Below are positions 24,781 to 38,400 of a DNA stretch of 64,000 nucleotides, piece after piece. Source of the stretch: Hippophae tibetana (taxonomy: Eukaryota; Streptophyta; Magnoliopsida; Rosales; Elaeagnaceae). Numbering within the stretch: position 1 is the stretch's first letter; each line of letters starts with the position of its first letter. The notes under the pieces are model-generated. The model saw nothing but the letters and a program-made list of their open reading frames with translations, searched no databases and had not been told where the DNA came from. The stretch is taken from positions 42,911,452-42,975,451 of the forward strand of contig CM072811.1 in NCBI GenBank assembly GCA_037013495.1. Direction: 5' to 3'. The translations under genes were made by a program, and so were the position numbers.

Positions 24781-27320
24781 TATGGGCCATTCCCTACAGT
24801 TGCTTGGAATGGTCAATAATATTTTATAATGTTCATAGACAATTTTTCTAAATATGACTATTTATTTCTCATTCATGAAAAGTCAAAGTTATTAGATGTG
24901 TTCAAAAATTATAAAGTTAAAGTGGAGAACCAACTCAACAAAATGACCAAAAGCTTCAAATTTGATCATGGGGGTGAGTACTATGATAGATATGAAAATT
25001 CAAGTGAATAATATCTAGGATCGCTTGCTAAGTTCCTAGAGGAATGCGGTAAGGCTCCACAGTACACTATGTCGAGTTCGTCCACTATGAATGTGTTACT
25101 AAAAGATGAAATATGACGCTTAAGAACATGGTGAGGAATACGATTTTCCATTCTTCCTTACTAGAATCACTTGAGGAGAAGCACTTAAGATCGAAACATA
25201 TATCCTTAATAGGGTTCCAACTTAAACAACAGCCAAAACCCATTAGGAACTTTGGATAGGCAAGATGCTTAGTTTAGAGCACTTACATATCTAGGGATGC
25301 CCAATTGAGGCAAAGCCTTATAGGCTTAATGAAAAGAGTCGGATTCAAGGATGATGAATTGTTGTTTTATTGGATATTTTAAAAAATTCAGGGGTACAAG
25401 TTTTATGATCTCACATTTAAGGCAATTTTTAAGTCAAGAAATGCTCGATTCCTTGAGGATGTTGAGTTTGTAAGGGGAGATATAGTTAGCAATTTTGTAT
25501 TTGAAGAGGAATATGTTGATGTTATCACATGAACTATTGGCATTGATCAAGATCTCATTCTTGACTTTGATCAAGACAAGTCAAATCAAGACAATTTCAA
25601 AGAACCTCTCATTCAAGAAATTGTTCCATAAGAGCAAACTATATCACCTCAAGAACTCATGTCATTGAGGATATCCACTAGGAAAAAGAAAAGTACAATA
25701 CTAGATGACTAGATTATATTTCTTAAAGAATATGAGTTTGATATTGGAATGATGGAAGATGATTTGATCAACTTCCTTCAAGCTCTAGAAAGTCCCAACT
25801 CTCAAAAGTAGATTGATGCCATGAATGAAAATATTAAGTTCATGAAGGATAATGATGTGTGTGATCTTGTCCCATTTCCAAAAATGTGCAAAACTCATTA
25901 GTTATGGATGGATATTTAAGACCAAAAGGGATTCAAAAGGTGATATGGAGAGATATAGGGCTCGCCTTATCACACAAGGCTTTACAAAGAAAGAAGATAT
26001 CGAATATAAAGAGATTTTCTCTCTAGTTTCTTTGAAACACACCTTTTGGATTATAATGGCATTAGTAGCAAATTTTAATCTTGATTTACATCAGATAGAT
26101 GTAAAGATAATATTTCTCAATGGTGATATTGATGAGACAATCTATATGATGCAACCAGAAAACTTTATGTTGGAAAACCGAAAGAATATAGTTTATTAAC
26201 TTAAAAAATTCATCTATGAGCTCAAGCAAACATCTCGACAATGGTATTTCAAGTTTCATCAAGTGATCATCTCAATTAGTTTGAGTTGAATTTGGTCAAT
26301 GATTGTATATATCATAAGTTCTATGGGAGCAAGTATATTTTTCTAGTTTTATATGTCAATGATATTTTGCTTGCTAGCAACAATATAGGCTTATTGCACG
26401 AAACCAAGAGTATTTTATGTAAGAATTTTGAGATGAAATATCTTAGTAATGCATCTTTTGTATTAAGCACACAGATATTCCAAGATCACTTTTAGAGTAT
26501 TTTAGGATTATCATAAAAGAGCTATATCAAAAAGGTTCTCAAGAGATATGGCATGGATAATTACAAATCAAGTGATACCCCCGTTGCAAAGGGAGGAAAA
26601 TTTAGTCTCAATCATTGTCCGAAGAATGATTTTGAGGAAAAGAAAAAATGCATAAGATTCCTTATGCGTTAGTAGTAGGGAGTCTAATGGATGCTCAGGT
26701 ATGTACTTGTCCAAACATTACATATATTGTTGGGATGTTAAGAAATTAAGAAATCTAGGAATTGGCCATTGGATGGTAGCCAAACGAGTCTTATGGAAAT
26801 TATAGAGACCAAAATACTACATGCTCACGTATCAGAGGTCAGATCAACTTACTGGATGTCATGATAGTATGAAATCTAAGTCGGGCTTTGTCTACCTACT
26901 AGTTGTGAGTGCTATCTCTTGAAAGAGTACTACATAGTCTCTTATTATAGTGTTTTCTACCATGACAATAAAGTTCATAGCATGTTATGGTGCATCCAAT
27001 CTAGAAATATGGCTGTGGAATTTTATCACATTTCTGCACATAATAGATGGTATTGAAATACCATTTATGTTATTTTGTGACAATAAGTCAACATTGTTAT
27101 ATTTAGCCAACAATAGGAGCTCGATAAAGTCAAAACATATAGAGATCAAATTCTTGATTGTTAAGGAAAGAGTTTAAAATGTACAGGTGTTTATATAATA
27201 AATCAGTAAAAATTTCAAGATTATGGATCTACTTACTAAGGGATTGCACCTAAAGTGGTTCATGAGCACACTACTCGTATAGGTGCATTGTCATTTGAGG
27301 ATATTCAATTTTTAGTGAGA
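24781..27320 (+). mobile_element. Decayed Ty1/Copia pol, plus strand
   Basis: Integrase remains begin near 24781 (GPFPTVAWNG, FIDNFSKYDYL, FDHGGEYYDRY). RT follows at 25852-26495 (YGWIFKTKRDSKGDMERYRA, LHQIDVK, then the active site as YVNDI at 26352-26363 instead of YVDDI). RNase H is at 26950-27177 (FCDNKSTLLYLAN, KHIEIKF). It ends with LLTKGL and a purine-rich TTTTTAGTGAGAG tract at about 27309-27321. Many stops and frameshifts; no 5' LTR or gag recognised. Confidence 0.8.
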
Positions 27321-28940
27321 GTATGTAATTTTAGATGTTTCTTTGATATAGATATACTTTTAGTTATTTCAGTATATAGATATTGAGAGATTATTTTCTA
27401 CAGAAATAAAGTTTTTGGTTTATTTACACTTTGATTTTGGTATGGTTTGATCTTCCTAAGGTTTAAATTTAGACTAGTTGGAAATAGGTATGTTAAGATC
27501 ACATTGCATAAAATTTTCATGCTACATATCTACATCATGATCCATGTCATTCAGTCGTATAAACATATATGATCATTGATAGATTGAGTTACGACAAATG
27601 TAACGAATATAGCTTTTATTCTATGTTAGTATAATTAATGGACTAGATTGATTACAAATATATTTTGATAATGATAGAAAAGTTAAGTTGATATGATTAT
27701 TTTTTGCAATGCATAGTTATAAGGTCATACATGTAGCTAAGTGGAAGATTATTGGATCCTTAATCAAACGTTGGGCTTTTATGTGAGTAAGTATGTATCA
27801 TAGACATCATATAAGGTTAAAACCATTTGAAAATAATCTGTTAATGTTTAAATAATTTAGACTTTAATTTATCTAATAAAATGTGAGCCTTTAATACATA
27901 GAGACTTAAGGATAATATCTATTTTAATGATGAGTTAAAATAGATATATAATTATTAATTATATATAGTGGTTATGGTCTATAAATCACACTTACTTTAT
28001 TCTTCTCATTTGATATCTTATTTTTGGAGAGAGCAGAGAAAAAAAACAAACTAAATGGTTTTCTATGAAAAAACATTTAGATCTAAAAGACTAATTATTT
28101 AACAACAGAATTAATTAATAACTACGAATTTAAATACGTTTTCATTCATATATCTTTGATTTTTGGTGATACAATATAAATGTACTTAAGTTATTTTTAA
28201 GTGATAGTTTTCACTTAATGTTATTATTTTATTCTAACACTGTGAATTGGTGGTTGTCTAAGAAGTTCGGAGAAAAATAAAAATAAAAAAAGATCGGCTA
28301 CATGTGTTTCCTAACAAATAGGACTCTGTATCTAAACTTTGTCATTAATATCGAAATTTCTAAACTTTGTCAACTTTAATATCTTATGTTATGCAAAAAT
28401 CCAATTTTTTTATTAGATATGGGAGCTACCTCAGGCGTGAGGATGCTATTTCTCAAATTATGTCTTGTATTTGTCACTTCAATAAAAAATTATTACTTGT
28501 AATGTCTTTTTTTTTTATGTCAAACGACTATGATTCTTATTCATTCATCAACCTGTTACAACTTTCCTTACCTTTGAATATATATTAATTATAAATGAAA
28601 AAATATATGAAAAAACAAAGTTGATGGACTCATCTAAAATTTTCATATTTTTTTTTTCATTTTTAACTAGACGTTTGAAGTTAAGATAAAGGTGTAACAT
28701 ATTAATGAGTAAAAAACATAGTTGTTTGACATTAAAAATAATATATATGAATTTTTTTGAAGAATAAACAAATTGAAGTAGAACTTATACACCTAAATTA
28801 CTTGAAAGCATAAAGAAAATGTATATTGATGAAAATACGGAGAGTTTAATTATAAAGAATATCATGATTTTTCAAAATAACATTACATAACTTACATATA
28901 TTAGAATTGAATTCTTGATCATATATTTATACACTATATA
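27321..28940. other. Possible degraded 3' LTR of the Copia element, then AT-rich DNA
   Basis: Starts TATGTAATTTTAGATG immediately after the purine tract, the expected position for a 3' LTR. The end of such an LTR could not be placed because no second copy is in the window. No gene is seen. Confidence 0.35.
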
Positions 28941-29465
28941 TGTTAGTCAAAATAGGAAGTGCTTAATTTAGAAGAAAATTCATGAAAGGTGGCTTATCAT
29001 ATTGTCAAAGATGGAGATGCCTAATCTTGTTTGAATAAAGAATAAGAAAATTAGGTAGCCTAATTTTGTTGAATGAAGAAATTTTTGTCATATGAAATGG
29101 GAACTTGAAGGCTATAAATATGGCTTCATTTCTTCATTATTAATCATTCTAAAAATAGAGAAAAACTTATATGAAAAGTTTTTGAGTGAGAGAATTTAGT
29201 GGTAAAATTCTCTTGGGCTTGTAATTGCCCTTGTCTTTTGGGTGTGTGAGAAAATCATTGAGATTGTGGTTGTAACAATTTTCCACATAGTGAATTTTTT
29301 CTCTGGTTGTCTTTTGACAACAAAAGTGGTTTTTCTCCAATTTGGAGTTTCCACTATAATTCTTGTGTTGTGTATTCTCTATTTCTTTGTTATTTGATAT
29401 TCTATTAAGGAGGATCTTGGGAGGAAGAATTTGTGATTATACCATTTGATCCAAATTTACTAACA
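28941..29465 (+). repeat. Isolated Copia-type LTR
   Basis: Bounded by matching inverted ends TGTTAGT (28941) and ACTAACA (29459-29465), 525 bp. It has a TATAAATA box (about 29117) and a T-rich, GT-rich second half like the U3-R-U5 of Tork/Tnt1-type LTRs. I found neither partner LTR, primer site nor a clear 5-bp target duplication (ATATA before, CTCTA after), so solo LTR versus truncated element is unresolved. Confidence 0.6.
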
Positions 29466-29999
29466 CTCTACAATGATACTTTGGTGCCATTGAGTTATAA
29501 TGACTCGAGCTACATAATATCATGACTATTGGTTGATATTTTTGGAAAATTTCCAAAATAACAAATTGTTAAATTTTGAAAAATACTAAAATTAACAATA
29601 ATAACTAATTGGCAATCGTAATGAAAACTGATATTTGTTCACAAATTGGTAATTTATAAAAAATAGAGATTATTTCAATAATCTAGATTATATGAATAGT
29701 TAAAAATGATTATCAATTTAAAGATAGAGATACGAATTTGAGCTCTACAGTTTGGCGATTTGTTTGTAAGGTGAGACTTTAATAGCGTAAATTCATGCAA
29801 AATATAATAGATGATTTTTAGGTCTTTCACTATTTACGAATACAAGACATCATATAATAGGCTCTATGGGTCGTAGAGGTTACTTAAAGGAAACTTCCTT
29901 CTGAATGGACCAAGGCTTATACAGATGATGTTACTTTTGGGTCACTAGGGTTATTGATGAACGAAAACCGGCATCGCCGATTCCCGCAAATACTTTGGT
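29466..29999. other. Unassigned spacer
   Basis: No coding or RNA feature. Sequence from about 29930 on (CGGCATCGCCGATTCCCGC) may be the leader of the Gypsy-type element whose LTR follows. Confidence 0.35.
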
Positions 30000-31964
30000 T
30001 TTAATATTTATAAAACTCTCGCAAGTGCACGAATCATTTCGAAGAAAATGATAAGTATACTCCCAAGGTCGATCTAAGGAAGGAATGTATGTGGTTTTTA
30101 ATTTATTATTCAAACTTTTAAAAACGAAATTAAATCCTAAACATCCTGTCACGATAGTTTGGTTTTTGTGTTCCTAATCTAATAACATAAAATAAACATA
30201 TATACAGATTAATTAAATATAGTCTAATAACATAAAAATAAACATAGATACAAATTCAATAAATAATTATCTAAAAATAAACATATATACGGATTCAATA
30301 AATATTCATGCAAATTTTTATCATTTATATTAGCGGAGTATTTATGGATATAATAACTAAATTAATTATGCTTGCTCATATTAACTAGGTTATTAAAGAT
30401 ATAAATTGATATTTTATTGATTCTCTCTTTTTTATATAAATACCACCTTTGGTGGGGTTAGATATTCTTTGTTAACTAAACAAATCAATTAACACCTATG
30501 GGTGGGGTTGATAACTAATATGCTTAATTAAATTAATTCCTTTTTCTAAGAGATTGAAAATGAACCATTTAAATGCCACCTTTGGTGGGGTTAGACAATT
30601 TAAAAATTATTCAAGGTGTCCAAATTAAACTTAAGAATTTAATTATCCGAGTACTAACTTTCAAGTTTTAAAACCACTATTGAAAACATGTTGTCAATAC
30701 ATTTTCACATAATAATTCTTATAAAAACTTTTGAAATAGAGTTTCACTCTAACTACCGGGCGATTGTACCAACAAATAAAAGAGCACTACTCTAAATTAG
30801 ACCGGATAACTAAACCTTAAAATCTAATTTTCGGGTTTAAGTTTGTAATGAAAAATAATATATTTCTCTCTAACATTCTTAATATAAAATCTTGAATAAA
30901 AACAAAATCAATTCATTTTAAAGATTTTTACCTATTTAATATTTCGCAAGCATAACAACGTCGTTATTACATCATTTTTACTAAACAGCTAGCATAGTTA
31001 AATTTAACCACAGACAAGTTGAATATAACATGTAAGAATAAAGCATAAAAATAACTGTAAAGAAAATAAAATCCTTACAGAACTTCGACGCTATTCCCGT
31101 TGCTAGAAAACCTCCGAGCGGAATTTGCACTTCCATATATTGAATCAAAAATCTAAATTATTACAAAAACATTACAAGTTCCTCTCAAAAAGAGAAGAAC
31201 ACTAAACCTAAGAGAATTGAACTAAAAACTAAGAGAAAAACTAAGAAAAGCTTAGAAACTTAGAAAGAAACTAAGAGAAACTAAAAACTAAGAAATGAGA
31301 GAAAGAAAGGAGAGAGAAGTGAGTTTTGAAGGTGTGGTTTGAAGTGAAGGGAAGGGGGGTATTTATAGGTGAGGATGGAGAGAAAAAATGAGTAAAAAAA
31401 TGTTAAAAAAATATTAAAAAATGTAAAAACGCGTATTGGAATTGCTGATGTCATCAATGACGTCAGCATGACGTCACAGGGGCGGCTGCACGTGAAAAAT
31501 GGGGCGAAAACGCGTTGGGCGCGCGGAGGGGGGCTGCTGGGGCGCTGCGCGCGCGCGCTGGGGCTGTCGCGCTGCGCTGCGCGCAACTTGGCATGCCAGC
31601 GCGCGCGGGTGCGCGCGGAATGGGGCGTTGGGGCGCGCGCGGCTGGGCGCTGGGCTACGGCGCGCAATTTCCGTCTTTTTGACATTTTTGACCTTTTCGA
31701 CCCATTTCGTCCGATTTTTCCATGTTTGTTGACCTTTTCTCACTTATATGTTGATATATTTGTGATGTATTGCTTCAAATATTCCTCTTTGAGTCTTTAC
31801 ATTGCGTTTTTAAGCCAAAATACCTGAAAAACAATAAAAATACCCGTGATTCCGAAAAAGACAAATTTATATAAATATATGATAAAACATATAAATATAT
31901 GTATTTTTAATCAATTAAGGTACATAAAATCATGGTTATTTTAGTGCTTTTTGAGCACTCATCA
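30000..31964 (-). repeat. Probable Gypsy-type LTR with a GC-rich block
   Basis: On the minus strand it begins TGATGAGTGCTCAAAAAGCA at 31964 and runs to a CTTGCGAG segment near 30015, an arrangement seen in long plant Gypsy LTRs. About 1.9 kb, AT-rich apart from one GC island. It contains three copies of a GGTGGGGTT motif at 30443-30593. Only one copy is in the window, so the call rests on termini and style. Confidence 0.5.
31470..31672. other. GC-rich island inside the LTR
   Basis: About 200 bp dominated by GCGCGC, GGGGCG and CTGGGGC strings, in a window otherwise mostly A+T. Because stops are rare in such sequence, long frames open on both strands here; none has a recognisable domain and I call none a gene. 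Confidence 0.85.
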
Positions 31965-34900
31965 GTTATCTAGTTGTGCGGGGGTTTTTCGAACATCAAG
32001 ATCCTTCGTTAAGGGATGCTTTTTTATTCCACTTGGGGTCTCATATACTTTTGATGAAAAACTAGTGGTTACCATTCATGCGGTGATGTATGTTATCATT
32101 TTTGGGTAGTAGAAACTTTGGTTGGAGTCAAACTCTGTATTTGTTATCAATCTTTTTCAAACTCAATCACTTTCGATGCCATGGATATGATATTATACTT
32201 AGGTTGATTATTTAGAAAAAATTGCTTGAATAGAATTTCATTGCTCTCATATTTACAAAAGAGTAATGTTGTAGCTTATAGTATATCCTCTAGGGCTTCT
32301 AGTATTTGTACCGCGACTTGGTGGTGAGATATCTTACTATTCGTTAGTCATTTCCTTTATTTGTATGCTAATAGCAAGTTGAATTATAGGTTTTGCATAG
32401 ATTTAATTTGTATATCTTTTTTCTTTATTTAATAATACTTGTAGTTAAGGGACTAGATAAAAAATGTGTTTCGAAAGTGTCAACCTAGTTGGGATGTCTC
32501 AGTACACTCACGAAGGCCTATCATTTACAATCTTTCATTTAAAGACAAATAGTCTTGATAAATTATTTTCAACTATAAGATAAGCTAAATCAATGATTTA
32601 GATGTTACCATATTTTTAAATTTAAATTTAATGAATAATTACTAAAGTTAAAAAAAAAATCAAATTAAACAAAAACGTATATTTATCATTATGGATTCAA
32701 ATCAATGGTTGAAAATGATTTGTTAAAATCGTTTTATATATATACTAATAATCGGTATGTATATTGTACATAAAAATTTATACTTGTAAAACAAATAGAA
32801 AATTATTTTTATTTATGATAATATATTTTTATTACAATATTCTAAATAAATAATGAAAATAATTATTAATTTTCTAGAACTATTTTTATGAGAATTAAAA
32901 AAATGTTAAAAATTGACATGCATAATTTTGTTCCAAAAAATTTCTCATAACAATAATATTATCTTATGTTTTCAAATGTATTATTGCGTGTTCAAGTATG
33001 TGTAGATTTTTATTATGATGTGTTTATTTTTCTTAATATGCTTTGCTTTGAATATTTATTTTGTTTTCATTAATATTTTATTAGTATTAAATATAAAACA
33101 TAAGACATATTATTTGTTTTTATTTATTTACACAAATATAAAATTTATCTTTATTAAGTTATAAACAGTAACAAAACTTATGTACACAATAATATGAAAA
33201 TATTTTCATATATAAAATTCTTTGTTGTCTTATTTGGGGTTTATTTTTACCCATTGTGAAAATTTAATTCAAACAAACAATATCTTCATCATTATTGATA
33301 TTTATTACTTTTCTGCAATGAATTTTATTATATATTATTGCTTATAAAGTTTTCTCATCTTGTGCATTTTTGATATTTTCCCCTATTTTTTAATTGTTCA
33401 TTTATTCTATTTATTTTATAAGGATTAAAAATACTCTCATTTTGAAATTAAGTAAATATAGTTAAAATATAATTTATATTTTATTTTTTATATAATTCAA
33501 GTAAAAAATTAAATAAAAATATTACTAAAATTTTAATATAACAAATACACGTAAGTATGTATGTGCATGTAATTAGAATTAATTTAGACACATCTAAAAT
33601 TATTTTAGATAAAAATGCCAATATATTTTCAAATAATAACATATATTGCCCCTCATATTTTATCTTAAATTTTGAAAAAAATTGAAGTTAAGTCCCTTAA
33701 ATGAAAATAGTTTTATAATATTAAAAAGTTTTCTTTCTTAATATATATTCAATTTTTAGAAAGAAAATAAATGTATGCATGCATAAAATAAAATTCAAAA
33801 ATTAATTAATTTAATTAATAATACGTATCATTTTTATTTTTGATATAGGTATATGCTTTTGGTTAATGATCTTTTATAATAATGGGTTTTTAACTTAGTC
33901 AAAAATTTATTTATTTGTTATTGTATCACATAAATTTTAAATATATTATAGAAATTAAATAAAAAGAATGAAAAATAAGTATTACAATTCATATGTTTCC
34001 AATTATCTATAATATATATAAAATTATAAATCACAACCAAAATTATTTTGTACAAATATACAAAGTATATTTTAAAAGAATGACATATATTGCCTTTTAG
34101 ATTTATTTAAAATTTGGAAAAAATTTAAGTTAAGCCACTTAAATGAAAAGAATTATATAACATTAAGAAGTATACTTTCTTAATATTTCATCTTAAATAT
34201 TTTAACTTATTAGGAAAAATATATGTTTGCATGCATAAAAACAGATTAAAAAATTCAGTGACTTTGATTAAGAATATTTAGCATATTACTTTTGAGTAGA
34301 TGTACGCTTTTGGCTAAAACGTTTTAATAATAATAGATATTTAATTTACTTGAAAACTTATTTTTATTTATTTTAAATTGTATTACATAAACTTTCAATA
34401 GGTTTTTACTCACTTTTATTCTTTTTTTTTTCTCTAAAACCTTCAAAAAGTTAATTTATTTTCTACTAGAAAAAAATCTTCTTTTATAGGAATCACTCTT
34501 TGATAGATTTGTTTTGCTTATTTTTATTAGTTATTTTGAATTAAAACACATATTTGTGTTTTTTCTTCATCTAGATTTAACTTTATAATGATTTGTTTTC
34601 CCGAAAGCTTTAAAAAGTTAATTTATTTTCTACCTTAAAAGGATCTTCTTTTATAGGAGCCACTCTTTGGTAGGTTTGTTTTGCTTATTTTTATTAGTTA
34701 TTTTGAATTAAAACACATATTTGTGTTGTTTTTTCATCTAGATTTAATTCTACGTTGATTTTTTCTCATCTACATATTTATCTATAATGATGTATATAAT
34801 ATTTATATCCGTAAAGTTTGTATTTTATTATCAGTCTAGATCTTTATCTAAACTAACAATAAAAATTACAATATGGTATCAAGATTTCATTTTTTCTATA

Positions 34901-35405
34901 AAACAATTAATATATCAGTTGGAGTAACAAAACAATCAATTGAAAAACGTTACAATAGAGCGAAAGATAATAGGTTATTATCCGTAGGTTTAACAATTTT
35001 GATTATTGATATAGTTAGATTGATGATTTCTTACTTAGATTGTACCTTTTGATTTTTAATGAAATTTTATTTCCTCCTAAAAACAATTGTTTTTAACTGG
35101 TTATAATAACTAAAAAAAGAAGCAAAATTTTATGTAACAAAGTACAAGGAGAAAAACAACTATGAGAAATGAGAGGGAAGAGAATTTATAAAGCACTTAC
35201 ACAAATGAGAGTAACATATGAAATGAAATTAAGCTTCAACATATGTACAAGGGACTAGTAGTCTAGTACATAGCTCACCAAAACATTATTCAAAGACAAC
35301 CCATAATTAAAAGGATTCAATTAGTATTGTCCATAAGCACTTTTCACTTCCCCTACTTCATTCTAACATAATATCCAAAGAAGATAGTCTCAACCCTGAA
35401 TTAAG
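31965..35405. other. AT-rich intergenic region with diverged duplications
   Basis: No gene seen. A diverged duplication pairs about 33636-33945 with about 34075-34395 (shared ACATATATTGCC, TGCATGCATAAAA and TATGCTTTTGG/TACGCTTTTGG). A better-kept tandem duplication follows at about 34430-34755. The last few hundred bases are the likely 3' UTR of the bromodomain gene. Confidence 0.5.
34430..34755. repeat. 167-bp tandem duplication
   Basis: AAAAAGTTAATTTATTTTCT occurs at 34445 and at 34612 and both copies continue through CTTTTATAGGA, TTTTGCTTATTTTTATTAG and ACACATATTTGTGTT, giving a period of about 167 bp with few differences. Confidence 0.85.
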
Positions 35406-38400
35406 TCACAATTGAAGAGCCAAATCAGGCTGCTGAATATCCAACAATGACTCACATTGATTATCTTGGAAATATTGAGAATTAGCCCCCATTTGGAGAT
35501 ACTCATTAGTGGCTCTTTCATTGATACTGTTAGCATTAAACAAAGGCATTCCTTGAGTTGCTATAGGCTGTAGTAGTTCTTGGTCGAATGGATTTTCCTC
35601 CAATTGGATTGGAAAATTGAGTTGTTCATTAACACGCTGTGAAATCCATGAATTTGGTTGACTCCAATCTAAGAGTTCACTTGTTTCTGTATAATATGAT
35701 TTGTAGTTCGATGTCAATGAAGCAAGATATTCGGAGCCAAGGTCTCCTGAGCCTGCGAAAGCCCTACTCAAACCAGGAAATCTTTCAGCTAGTGAGTGTG
35801 AGGAGGGTGGATTAGAGTAGTTGTTGATTTTTGGCAAAGAGCCAAAGTTGTTGCATTTAAATTTGTTTTCTAACTGCAATCTTGGTATTGGTCTCATGTT
35901 TATAGTCTTATACCTTTTGTGTATGCATAAGGTACCTGGAACATTCAAATCATTCACTTCAATAACACGGAGATGCGAAGCTAATGAAACCTTATTGTTT
36001 TGGTTTTGTTGAGTTCTGTTTTCTCTGATATTCCTCTGAAGAATTTTCATTTGGTTGTCGGTGTTATAGATCCCTTTTCCTTTTGAGGATCCAAATATGT
36101 CAAAACTTCTACCTCTTTCTTCTTCCAATTTTCCAAGCAAAGCATTCTTTCTATCATCTTCTTTGGCAGCTTGATCTGTTATTGAAGGTGAACTGCTGTG
36201 ATATTCTGTTATGTCCAATGCGGCGACAAGGCCTAGTAGACGAGTTCTCTCCTTAGGCTTATTGGCACTGGTAACATCCTTATTTCTTCTATCAGCACCA
36301 TCGCTATTGTTTGCACCTACCAATGCATGGGAGTTTCTTCCTGGAAAAGCTGGATTGTTAATATCAAACCCCTTGTTTAAATTAGTGAATTTAAAAGTTC
36401 CAGGTAGATAGAGAGAAGTATTAGTCCTTTGGCCTACACTAACATTATCCAGATGAGAAGGCCTCTGTGGAGCTAATGATGGTGAAGGAACTACTAGGCT
36501 GTTTTGTGTTGGAATATGAGATCTTAGACCAATAATATCATTGAAATTTTGATGAGCCAGTTGTTGTGGAGCATAAGATGCAAAAATAGGGATTTTTTGC
36601 ATATACTGAGGATCACATTGTGCAGAGACAAGGCTTTGAAGTGTTCCGTCTAAAGGGTTTCTAGTTTCATATTGGGAACTTAGAGTTTCAAGTTCTAGAA
36701 GTTTACTTAGTTTCTTCGAAGCAATTGATTGTGCTGTTGGTCCCAAACCTTTAACAAACTGCAAAAGACTTTCTCTGTATCCAAAACCTTCACCATTAAT
36801 CTGGAATCATATTAGTGCATTTAATAAGAACACAGATATAGAGATGTGGAGCAGTAAAAATCAACATAGGCATATTGTTAAATGAAACTTACACGAATAA
36901 GTGGTTTTGGGGAACTATTGAACAAGGGTAAAACTCTTGATTCATTCCCACTTGAAAATGTAGTTTGAGGCTTATAAGTATTACGCTTGTCAAAGTCAAG
37001 GAAATTTGAACTCCAAACACATTTTGATCCTATTCAAACAAGTAAAAATGAAATGAAATTGATATGATTAAGCAATTATTCAAACACAAAACTGCAATAT
37101 ACATTTATATAGAACATACAAAATGATATGTTAGAAGTAGTCTCAAAGCCACATAACATCATAAGATATTGATTCAACTTGAAATAATGAGTTTTTAGGT
37201 TAAAGAAAAAATGAGTTACTCTCCCTTAGTATTGCAATACAATGACATAAGTCGTTGTTCCTACAAGAAATGCTAGTTGCAACTACATTTTATATCCAAT
37301 TTTTCTCACATTCTACTTCATAATGTCATGTTTCACTAAGACAATTTCTCAATTTTTTATATGATGATAACCACATGAAATGCATAAATTGGTGCAATGC
37401 ATAAGTGAGTTCAACTAGCATTACTCTGGTTCATTCCCTTACCTGATCTTCGGCGTAAACGAGGAATTGAACCTGATGGAAGGTTTAAATTAAGTGTTCC
37501 TTTGAGGTATGCAGGATTAGGTTCAATAAGTTGTGAGTTTGAACCTATGTCTTCACTTTGGGCTATCCTTCTCAATTTTCTTTTTGTTGGTGAGAATAGT
37601 AACTCAAGCTTATCTGGTTCAGTTTTCAGAACACGAAAGACCCTCTGAGCTAGATCTTTTATTGCACGAGCCTAAGTACAAATATAAATCAGTAAATACC
37701 ATATAAAATAGTAATCTAGATTCACTTAATTACGTAATAAAATAGTTTGATTAGAGCATACCTCTTTGTAATATATGGTGGTTGATGCATTGAAATGCAT
37801 TGCATTGCTGAATATTAGAAATATATCTTTCTGTAAATAGACATACATAACAAATCAGAATAGAACTAATAATTAGTATTATTCCATAAAATAAATTTAC
37901 TTCTTTCACAAGAGTAAGCAACTTAGTACAGTTGAAACTTAAGGGGAAAACCTCAAAATGTTCCAAGCTTGTGTACATTCCTTCATGAAGTTTAGCTCTC
38001 ATAGTTCCAAAATCCATAGGTTCTTTGATGATCATGTAATATGTCTCCACCTTTAAGTGAAAGAAACAACATTGTTGTGAAATACAAGGAATTAATTAAC
38101 CTTGTAAGTGAAAATGTTTCTTTCAACAAATGTTTAAAGAAAACTAACCTCTTCAGGGTCAACGGGTTGGGCAAATATTTCAAGTGTGTCTCTCCTATAT
38201 TAGGAACAAAGGTTAAGATCATAAGCAAATGAATACTAAATAAATCCACACATCCTTTTAAACACCAAATATTTTTATGTACTAGTTTGACTTATTGGAA
38301 ATTTTATATGAACCTTTGCAGTATATCAAGAACAAATTCAAGTGTTTGTTTCTTGGGCATCTGCGCCAGGGATAATTCGCTTGCCTTTTGATCTAATTAA

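Noticed and set aside
31281..31827. Four overlapping Ala/Arg/Pro-rich frames on both strands
   Set aside because: They exist only because the GC island lacks stop codons; composition is that of GCGCGC repeats and no domain is present.
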